From: Clostridia bacterium
GTDB lineage: Bacteria; Bacillota; DSM-521; Neomoorellales; Neomoorellaceae
Assembly (NCBI GenBank): GCA_012727745.1
Contig: JAAYGJ010000181.1
Span: 1-11,729 of the forward strand
Reading direction: 5' to 3'
DNA: 11,729 nt
In this document: piece after piece, positions 1 to 6,276 of the stretch
Position numbering within the stretch: the stretch's first letter is position 1
Layout: every line of letters begins with the position of its first letter
The notes under the pieces: model-generated
Database searches by the model: none
Told to the model about the DNA's origin: nothing
Seen by the model: the letters and a program-made list of their open reading frames with translations, nothing else
Program-made: the position numbers and the translations under genes

Positions 1-663
1 CCGCCCGCCCGCCATGAACACTGTGCGGTCAGCCAGGTGAAAACACCTTTCCAGACGTTGTTCGATTAAAATAATAGTTATTCCCATTTCATCATTCAGG
101 TGCTTGATAAGGTTAAAAAATTCCTGCGCAGCCACCGGATCAAGTTGGGAAGTAGGTTCATCCAGGACCAATACCTGGGGATGCATGGCCAGCACTGCTG
201 CCAGGGCCAGTTTTTGTTTTTGTCCCCCGGTAAGAACTGCAGTAAATTCCTGCTTTAAGGCTACCAGGTCCAAATAACTCAATACTTCGGCCACACGGCT
301 GAACATTTCCTCCGGAGCTAAACCCAAATTCTCCAGGCCAAAAGCTATTTCCGCTTCCACACTGGTCATAACCAGCTGTTTTTCCGGATCCTGAAAAACT
401 ATGCCAACTTCACGGGCCATCTTTTGCCGGGAAATTTTATCAATGTCCTTGCCCCGGTAATAAACCTTGCCGCCCAGCCGGCCGCCATAAAAGTCGGGGA
501 TCAAGCCGGCCAGTACCCGTGCTAAAGAGGACTTGCCTGACCCTGAGCCTCCAGTTATAAGCAACAACTCCCCCGTCTCAATATCTAAATTAAGATTATC
601 TAAAGCCGGCCTCTGGCTTTCCGGATAAAAATACGTCAAATCCTTGATTTTATATAAAGGCAA
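1..663 (-). CDS. ECF transporter ATP-binding protein (EcfA-type), 3' part cut by window edge
   Basis: This is the ATPase that powers an energy-coupling-factor importer on the inner face of the membrane. 221 residues are visible and the reading frame is open to the left edge. Seen motifs: Walker A GGSGSGKSS (residues 38-46), Q-loop Q91 in VFQDPEKQ, a signature-like TGGQKQK (145-151) in place of LSGGQ, and Walker B VLVLDEPTSQLD (164-175). The H-loop region reads LIEQRLER, with Gln202 where most ABC ATPases have His. The start is a judgement: TTG at 661-663 has a GGGGGTGG ribosome site five bases upstream and gives a natural N-terminus (PLYKIKDLTYFYP). GTG at 670-672 is the alternative. The gene overlaps the end of ecfT by 28 bp, which implies translational coupling. 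It could be a single EcfA or the first half of a fused double ATPase; the window ends too soon to tell. Confidence 0.93.
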   Translation of the reverse strand, partial: MPLYKIKDLTYFYPESQRPALDNLNLDIETGELLLITGGSGSGKSSLARVLAGLIPDFYGGRLGGKVYYRGKDIDKISRQKMAREVGIVFQDPEKQLVMTSVEAEIAFGLENLGLAPEEMFSRVAEVLSYLDLVALKQEFTAVLTGGQKQKLALAAVLAMHPQVLVLDEPTSQLDPVAAQEFFNLIKHLNDEMGITIILIEQRLERCFHLADRTVFMAGGR

Positions 664-1565
664 TGCTGCCACCCCCAACTCAATAGCACCGGCACACTTA
701 AACTCAATATTAGCAGAAATAATATAACTAAAGTCGCCGGCCCCTTAATTAAATGGTCGAGCCGGGGGTAATAAGCAAAGGTGCTATACCCCTTAGCCTG
801 CCCCCAAGCTGCCAGTATCAAAGCGGCAAAACTGGCCGCCAGGCAAATGTAGTCCCGAGGGCGAAAAAAATCCCGCCGGTAAACTGAACGCTTACCGCTG
901 CCAAAGGCCCGCGCCTGCATAGCTTCGGCAATCTCGAAAGCATCCTCTAAAGAAGTCAATAATAGTATTTCAACCAGAGACAGGTAGTGTCTTAACTTAT
1001 CCACCAGAGAACCCCTGTTAAAATCAACTCCCCTTAGCGACTGCACTTCGCGGATATTGTCCAGCTGTTTAAGCAATGCCGGGAACATTCTGGTCGCCAG
1101 GGAAATTACCAGGGCCGATTTGAAGGCAAAGCGGGCTAAGATAGCTAATATTTTATCAGGATGCATTATCAGGTTGTAGAGGCAAAAGATTGCCATAATA
1201 GCAAGTAAACGTACGCTCATCATCGCTCCGTAACAGATCGCTTCCAGACAAATGCTAATTCTGCCGAACAGGGGTAATTCTGGCCCCCGCCAGATAACAG
1301 TCACCCCAAGATGGGCAGTCAGGGAATTGATAATTACAACCGCTACCGCCATCCCCAGCCCGATTTTCAGGTAGACCGCCAGGGATTCTAACCCTTCTAC
1401 CGACCAGATAGACAGAGTAATAACCAGCAACATTCCCAGTAAATATAGCGGATTGGTAAATATTAACGCCAGTGCAAATAAAACACCTAGGTAGATTAAA
1501 ATCGTTACCGGGTGCAGGCTTTGGAGAAAAAAACCTTTTTCCTGGTAAAAAAGCCTGGCAAACAT
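636..1565 (-). CDS. ecfT: ECF transporter transmembrane subunit EcfT (CbiQ family)
   Basis: This is the membrane coupling subunit of an ECF vitamin or metal importer; it joins the ATPase pair to the substrate-binding S component. The protein has 309 residues, somewhat longer than the usual 260-270. Hydrophobic segments lie near residues 20-55, 64-85, 105-132 and 240-256, with a further C-terminal one at 277-296. The two Ala-Arg-Gly-type coupling-helix motifs of the family are visible: SLRGVD (176-181) and QARAFG (217-222), the second reading A-R-A rather than A-R-G. The start ATG (1563-1565) has GAGG about eight bases upstream. It lies 29 bp after the DUF4430 gene and overlaps the downstream ATPase gene. 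The extra C-terminal helix and basic tail are unusual in length. The family is clear; the substrate is inferred only from the cobalamin riboswitch at the head of the operon. Confidence 0.93.
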   Translation of the reverse strand: MFARLFYQEKGFFLQSLHPVTILIYLGVLFALALIFTNPLYLLGMLLVITLSIWSVEGLESLAVYLKIGLGMAVAVVIINSLTAHLGVTVIWRGPELPLFGRISICLEAICYGAMMSVRLLAIMAIFCLYNLIMHPDKILAILARFAFKSALVISLATRMFPALLKQLDNIREVQSLRGVDFNRGSLVDKLRHYLSLVEILLLTSLEDAFEIAEAMQARAFGSGKRSVYRRDFFRPRDYICLAASFAALILAAWGQAKGYSTFAYYPRLDHLIKGPATLVILFLLILSLSVPVLLSWGWQHCLYIKSRI

Positions 1566-1594
1566 TTATATAACCTCGATTCTTGGCAACAATA

Positions 1595-2368
1595 TTAGTC
1601 GCCCCTCGCAGCCGTTAAGCTCTCCCAGCTGGGAGCAGGTTTAGTCACATCTTCGCTGTACCACCAGATAATCTTATCGCCTGTTTCAACTTCTTTGTCG
1701 CTGGCTGCCTTCATGACAATCTCCCCGTTGACTTTATACATCCATCCGCTCATGCCTTTGTTTTGTTGCCCGGCTATGCCCAGCACCAGGTTGCCATACC
1801 TCGGGCTCATGTTGTACTCCAGCCCCGTAGCGTCCAGCGCCCCCATTACCGTTAAACCCCATTTGTTGTCTTCCTTAACAGTAACCGCTGACGGGCCGTA
1901 AAGCAGCTCCCCCTGCCTGCCCACCACAGCAATACCCACCCGGCAAGCATTATCGTCATTTCCGGGTAGAAAAACGCCGGCAGATTCAGGCGGCGAATTA
2001 CTATCTACCGGAGCCGTAGTAGAATCAACCCCATTTTCCTCTGTTATACCTGGAGTAGCAGCGGCAGCTTCCTGCCCGCCGGGGATGGTAGGCTGCTGCG
2101 CTGCACCAGAACTGATGCTGGTGGAGCTGCCGGCCGGAGCGCTAGCCCCGGCCGGCGCAGCTACTGCGCTCGTTTGGGGACGGTTGGCAGGAGACGGGGC
2201 GCTCGTTGCAGACTTTGCTGCAGGACTGCTGTCCGCGACAACACCCGGCGCTGACTCCAGGGCAGGTGTTTTACCGGCAACTGTCTGGTTAACTATTGCC
2301 GGCAGTATTAAACCTGCTATGAGCAACAAAAGCGCCAGGTAGACAAAACCAGTTCTCTTGATGGTCAT
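1595..2368 (-). CDS. Secreted or membrane-tethered DUF4430 (transcobalamin-like C-terminal) protein
   Basis: This 257-residue exported protein has three parts. Residues 8-27 form a hydrophobic signal or anchor helix; there is no lipobox cysteine. Residues 30-139 form a low-complexity Ala/Ser/Pro/Thr linker, as expected for crossing the cell wall. Residues 142-240 form one DUF4430 domain. Family hallmarks in that domain are the hydrophobic opening strand IAVVG, GLTVMGALDATGL, GWMYKVNG (208-215) and GDKIIWWYSED (230-240). It is closely similar to the DUF4430 domain of the upstream SLH protein, for example GELLYGP, KWGLTV/TWGLTV and GWMYKVNG. The two are therefore paralogous modules in one operon. 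DUF4430 is the family that contains the C-terminal beta domain of transcobalamin and intrinsic factor. The start ATG follows AGGGGG closely and lies 24 bp after the SLH gene. A role as a membrane-proximal corrinoid receiver is inference. Confidence 0.85.
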   Translation of the reverse strand: MTIKRTGFVYLALLLLIAGLILPAIVNQTVAGKTPALESAPGVVADSSPAAKSATSAPSPANRPQTSAVAAPAGASAPAGSSTSISSGAAQQPTIPGGQEAAAATPGITEENGVDSTTAPVDSNSPPESAGVFLPGNDDNACRVGIAVVGRQGELLYGPSAVTVKEDNKWGLTVMGALDATGLEYNMSPRYGNLVLGIAGQQNKGMSGWMYKVNGEIVMKAASDKEVETGDKIIWWYSEDVTKPAPSWESLTAARGD

Positions 2369-2392
2369 AACCCCCTGTCCCCGGTATAAACA

Positions 2393-5300
2393 TTAAGCCA
2401 GATATTCAAAAATCATGCGGTACAGCAACCCGGCACATTCTGCCCGGCTGGTAGCAGCCCGGGGCCGGATGGTGCCGTCTGCAAAACCTTTAATTAAACC
2501 CCTCGCTGCTGCCGCAGCCATACTATCCCGGGCCCAGGCCGAAATCTCATCGCTATCTTTAAAAATCAACTCCTGTTCACTAGGCGGCAACTCTAAAGCC
2601 CGGGCCAGAATAGCGACTATCTCTTCCCTGGTAATGGTATTATCCGGGGCAAAAGTGCCGTCCTCGTAACCTTTGATTAAACCGGCTTCAGCGGCAGCAG
2701 TCACTGCTCCCGCATACCATGCACCTGCTTTTACATCAGTAAAAGGCAGATTTTCAGCAGTCACTTCCTCCAGTTCCAGGGCCCTTACCAGCAGGCAAGC
2801 AAACTCTGCCCTGCTTACCGGCCGGGCTGGTTCAAAACGTTGCCCATCTACACCGGCAATAATACCGGCACCGGCCAGAGTTTCAATGACATTCCTTGCC
2901 CAGCCGAATGAACTGTCAGTGACATCGCTAAACGACTTCTTTATTTCCCGGGCAAAGACCACATAATCGCTAAAGTGGTTAATCCTGGCCAGCAGCAAAC
3001 CCCTGGACACGTCTAATACTGCCGGGACGGGCACCCATTGCTCCTTGGCTTTATCGTACCAGGCCAGGGTCAGGTCCTGCGGCCGCACAAGGGGCGGCAG
3101 GGCGATTTTCAGGCTCAACAGAACCGGGCTACTAAAGGCTGTCCCTTCCGGGCCGAATTCGTAACCTACAACAACTTGCCGCTGAGGCGATAAGCTTGGC
3201 ATGGCAGCCGGATTCTTTCCAGCCGTTTCTGCTGTTGCCAGCATATCTTTGCTTTTTATCGTTATTTGCGTATCAGCTGCCAGGGCGCCAGCAGGAATAT
3301 TTAAAGCTATTCGTTGTTCCGAATCGCTGACAACAGCCCCGCTAGCTGCCGTAACTTCCTGGCTCACTTTAATGCCTGCGCCGGCCAGTTCGGCACGCAA
3401 GGCCCGCCACTGGGAACGGCTTAAAGCTTTACCGGTATTAACCACTACAACACAGGTACTTTCACCGTCCCAGTTAAACGGCGTATCCCTGTTTTCCGCA
3501 ATACCGAGTAACTCTTCGATATTCTCTAAGGCGTTAAGGGCTTCGGCCGTAGCCTGCAAATCGGGGGGAAGCTGCTCGTTCTGCTCCTTAAGATCGGCCG
3601 GCAGCAGTTCCTGTGGCGGGGGCTTTATATTTCCCTGTAATAACTGGCTCCAGCTGGGACCGGAAGAATTTATATCCGTACTGTACCACCAGATTATCTG
3701 ATCCCCGTTATTAATGCTTTTTTGCCCGGCTCCTACCCCTGGAATAACGCCGTTTACCTTATACATCCAACCGTTCAGGCCGCTATTAACCTGGCCGGCG
3801 ATACTGGTGACTAATCCCCCGGCTTCACTATAGCTAAGCCCGGTAGCTTCCAGGGCTCCAAGTACCGTCAGGCCCCAGGTGCCATCTTTGCTGACGCTGA
3901 CCGTAGCAGGACCGTAAAGCAGCTCGCCATCCATCCCCACTACAGCTATTTCAACCCAGCACTGATCCCTGTCAGGAACCTGAGCGCCGGGATTACCGCT
4001 GCTCCCTCCATTGTCTTCGTCAAGCAGCAGGTAAGCATGAAGGGCTTCGGCTGCACCTATAATATTACCAACAGAGCCAAAACTACCGTCATCATTAAGG
4101 GCTTTATTCATCAGGTAAGATACGGGAGTTAAGCCCTGTGCGTTTTTCCAGCCAGCCGGGTCCAGACCCAGCTGCTTTAGCGTAATAATTACTTCAGCGG
4201 TATCGACTACTGGATCTTCGGGCAGAGGCGAGGTAACATAAACGCTGCCATCAGCCTGCTGGTGGCTGCGCAGATAAGCCAGGCCCTTATTTATTGCATC
4301 CTGCACCTGTTGATCCTCTGAATATCCGGTCAGGTAAGTCAGGGCCCTAATAGCCTGGGCAGTAGACATAAAGTCGGGATAATATATATCGTTATAAGTA
4401 TCACCCCAGGAACCGACGGCCTCCCCGCTTTTACTCTGTTTACTCAGAATATAGGTACGGTGGTCCTCTTGATCGAGTTTGTCACTTTGCCCGGCTTCAC
4501 CCAGGGCGATATAAGCCCACATATCGCTGTAGACACTACCTTCAAAGCCGTTGGCGCTGTGTCTTGCCGTTAATAAGCCGACCAGCTTGTTTACCCTGCC
4601 GCTTTCGCCCCATTCATTTAAGGCCAGCAGACACTGGGCGATAGTTTTGGTTTTAGTTTTTTTGACCCAAGGCGAACCGCTGCCGGCATATTCTTCGTAA
4701 GTCATTCCCAGGGCCTTCAGGGCAATCAACGTTTCAGCCGTGGCAAAAGCGCTGTCATAAGTATGGGTTATAGCACCCGTATCAAGGTCCTGGATGTCCT
4801 GCAGGTAAAGCAAGCCCCCTTGAATAGCCCGGTAAACCTCACTTTCTTCCTTTTTAGCATCGTCGAAATAGCTGAGGGCTGCCAGCACCTGGGCTGTTGT
4901 ATCGGACTCTTCCGGTTCCCAGCCGCCCCAGGCGTAACCGGCAGGTTGACCGAAGACATTATGATGCTCATGCCGGTGCGTGTTCAGGTAGTTTAAAACT
5001 TTAGCCTGGTCAACACCTGACAGTTTACCGGCTTTACCCAGGGCAGTAAGCACCATCACCGTGTCATAGATGCTGTTGCCGAAGTAAACCTGTTCCCCTT
5101 CTGTTTTTTGTTTGCTTATTATAGAGTTTGCCAAAGTATCAACAGGCCCCGAGTCCGGCGCAAGGGCCTGAAGGGCCGCTAGCTCTTTGGCCAGGTAAAC
5201 AGCATCCAGGGTTGAAGCTTGCTCTGCGGCGGCAGCGGCAGAAGCCAGTACAATATCCCTTAAGCTTTTTCCCTCATATCTCCAGTCGTTCAGTTCCTCC

Positions 5301-5881
5301 CCGGCCGCGGCCAGGGCTACTACACAGCGATAATCAAAATCACCGTTAACGTCATAACTGAGACCGGCCTGGTATTTGTTTTTAAAATAATCAACTGCCT
5401 GTTTAATGCTATCCTGCACCTGGCTATAAATAGCTTCGCCGGCAGGTATATCATCTTTCACAGCGGCCAGAGCCTGCAGCGCTACTTTAGTGCCATATTC
5501 ATTGGCTAGGGGACCAAAACTGCCGTCACTGTTCTGAGTAGCCAGGATATAACTAATCAAGCTGTTGTTATTGCCAGAGAGATCGGCCAGTTCTTCAATC
5601 TGCCCTCTAACGCTTTTCCCCTCCCTGACCCATGGGCCTGCTGCCAGGTCTTCACCGGCCAGGGAAAGGACGTAAGCAGTATAGCCGTCAATTGTTTCGC
5701 CTGACGCATACTTTTGCTGAATAAAATCTACGGCTTTGCGGGCCAGCTCACTGCTGCTATAACCGCTGGCAGCGGCCATTTCCGGTAGTGCAGCTAAACC
5801 CAATACGTTCAGCAACAAACAAATGATTATAGTCAAAGTTAACAAGTTTCTGTGTTTAAAAATTTTGCCCATAATAATCAT
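2393..5881 (-). CDS. S-layer-anchored transcobalamin-like protein (alpha/alpha-barrel repeats, DUF4430, ZU5-like, three SLH)
   Basis: This 1162-residue surface protein is the first gene after the cobalamin riboswitch. Residues 1-38 are a signal peptide (basic KIFKHR, a long hydrophobic core, then AAA). Residues 41-620 hold helical repeats of the prenyltransferase/terpene-cyclase-like alpha/alpha-barrel kind, recognised by QNSDGSFG (116-123), QQADGSVY (541-548) and DDGSFG (597-602), each followed by a helix of the TA-ALxALxxLG type. Residues 641-735 are a DUF4430 domain (GELLYGP, GWMYKVNG at 704-711, GDQIIWWYS at 726-734). Residues 745-800 form a charged linker. Residues 845-975 resemble a ZU5-type module (NIPAGALAADTQITI, then YEFGPEGTAFSSPV). 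Residues 983-1160 are three SLH domains, which bind secondary cell-wall polymer. Barrel followed by DUF4430 is the order in animal transcobalamin and intrinsic factor. A His-rich loop (HRHEHH, 302-307) sits in the barrel region. The start ATG has AAGGAAGG a few bases upstream. Enzymatic terpene-cyclase activity is unlikely in an exported, wall-anchored protein. Corrinoid binding is inferred from architecture and riboswitch control. Confidence 0.88.
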   Translation of the reverse strand: MIIMGKIFKHRNLLTLTIIICLLLNVLGLAALPEMAAASGYSSSELARKAVDFIQQKYASGETIDGYTAYVLSLAGEDLAAGPWVREGKSVRGQIEELADLSGNNNSLISYILATQNSDGSFGPLANEYGTKVALQALAAVKDDIPAGEAIYSQVQDSIKQAVDYFKNKYQAGLSYDVNGDFDYRCVVALAAAGEELNDWRYEGKSLRDIVLASAAAAAEQASTLDAVYLAKELAALQALAPDSGPVDTLANSIISKQKTEGEQVYFGNSIYDTVMVLTALGKAGKLSGVDQAKVLNYLNTHRHEHHNVFGQPAGYAWGGWEPEESDTTAQVLAALSYFDDAKKEESEVYRAIQGGLLYLQDIQDLDTGAITHTYDSAFATAETLIALKALGMTYEEYAGSGSPWVKKTKTKTIAQCLLALNEWGESGRVNKLVGLLTARHSANGFEGSVYSDMWAYIALGEAGQSDKLDQEDHRTYILSKQSKSGEAVGSWGDTYNDIYYPDFMSTAQAIRALTYLTGYSEDQQVQDAINKGLAYLRSHQQADGSVYVTSPLPEDPVVDTAEVIITLKQLGLDPAGWKNAQGLTPVSYLMNKALNDDGSFGSVGNIIGAAEALHAYLLLDEDNGGSSGNPGAQVPDRDQCWVEIAVVGMDGELLYGPATVSVSKDGTWGLTVLGALEATGLSYSEAGGLVTSIAGQVNSGLNGWMYKVNGVIPGVGAGQKSINNGDQIIWWYSTDINSSGPSWSQLLQGNIKPPPQELLPADLKEQNEQLPPDLQATAEALNALENIEELLGIAENRDTPFNWDGESTCVVVVNTGKALSRSQWRALRAELAGAGIKVSQEVTAASGAVVSDSEQRIALNIPAGALAADTQITIKSKDMLATAETAGKNPAAMPSLSPQRQVVVGYEFGPEGTAFSSPVLLSLKIALPPLVRPQDLTLAWYDKAKEQWVPVPAVLDVSRGLLLARINHFSDYVVFAREIKKSFSDVTDSSFGWARNVIETLAGAGIIAGVDGQRFEPARPVSRAEFACLLVRALELEEVTAENLPFTDVKAGAWYAGAVTAAAEAGLIKGYEDGTFAPDNTITREEIVAILARALELPPSEQELIFKDSDEISAWARDSMAAAAARGLIKGFADGTIRPRAATSRAECAGLLYRMIFEYLA

Positions 5882-5942
5882 CAGACCTTCCTTCCAAAAT
5901 GGTTATACTGCTCAGCTTGTATGTGTCTGTTTCCGCTTAAGC

Positions 5943-5976
5943 AAATTAAAAACCCCTGCTCCACTAGAAGCAGGGG
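5943..5976 (-). terminator. Intrinsic terminator of the riboswitch expression platform
   Basis: On the minus strand the transcript has an 8-bp perfect stem, CCCCUGCU with AGCAGGGG, around an 8-nt loop. Five U residues follow directly, then AAUUU. It lies about 60 nt after the riboswitch and before the ribosome site of the SLH gene, so it is a leader attenuator rather than the end of a gene. A hexamer in the aptamer (GCAGGG, complement of 6075-6080) could pair with the CCCUGC of the 5' arm as an antiterminator; that pairing is a hypothesis. Confidence 0.88.
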
Positions 5977-6039
5977 ACATCTACATACTTACATGCATAA
6001 TACCACCCCATTTCGCGTAGGGAGCATTTACTATTCCAG

Positions 6040-6180
6040 TAAGTTTCAGGTCTCCTGACTTGGGTTCACCGCTTCCCTGCGCCTTCCCAGGCTTAATACC
6101 CAGTGGCGTTATAGCAGGGTCACTCACCCTTACAGTGGCGCGACCGTACCGGAATTGCACCGGTTTCCCTTAGAAACTTA
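6040..6180 (-). promoter_or_regulatory. Cobalamin riboswitch (B12 aptamer)
   Basis: The minus-strand leader carries the conserved cobalamin aptamer core. In transcript order there is GGGAAACCGGTGCAATTCC with its CCGG/CCGG stem, then ACGG and GCCACTGT (6132-6139). A second GCCACTGGG follows (6099-6107), then CTGGGAAGGCG, and finally the B12 box AGTCAGGAGACCTG (6047-6060). The closing P1 stem is perfect over 8 bp: TAAGTTTC (6173-6180) with GAAACTTA (6040-6047). The layout fits the adenosylcobalamin-type class, although the class call is less sure than the riboswitch call. With the terminator that follows, the expected action is premature termination when cobalamin is bound. It controls the SLH, DUF4430 and ECF genes downstream. 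Confidence 0.96.
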
Positions 6181-6187
6181 CCGCCAT

Positions 6188-6216
6188 ATTAAATTATTAA
6201 CTAAACCATTCTACAA
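6188..6216 (-). promoter_or_regulatory. Putative sigma-A promoter of the B12 operon
   Basis: On the minus strand there is a -35-like TTGTAG (6211-6216, three of six consensus bases), a 17-bp spacer and a -10 TTTAAT (6188-6193, five of six). The predicted start of transcription near 6181 coincides with the first base of the riboswitch P1 stem, which supports the call. The gap between trkH and this promoter (6217-6276) shows no clear terminator for trkH. Confidence 0.55.
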
Positions 6217-6276
6217 AATCTATCAAAATCCTTCCGGCTAAAAACACTTTATAATTTCTCTGCTTTTTTCCTGCTG

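Noticed and set aside
3201..3701. A 166-codon plus-strand open frame
   Set aside because: It is antisense to the DUF4430/ZU5-like part of the SLH gene, whose reading frame is well supported. The protein is low complexity (Ser/Ala-rich) and matches no family.
4000..5762. A true prenyltransferase or squalene/terpene cyclase enzyme
   Set aside because: The repeats belong to that structural superfamily, but the protein is exported and SLH-anchored. I see no DxDD-type catalytic motif, and the B12 riboswitch context points to a binding role.
5823..6058. Two short plus-strand open frames over the leader of the B12 operon
   Set aside because: They run across the terminator and the B12 box on the opposite strand and have no recognisable content.
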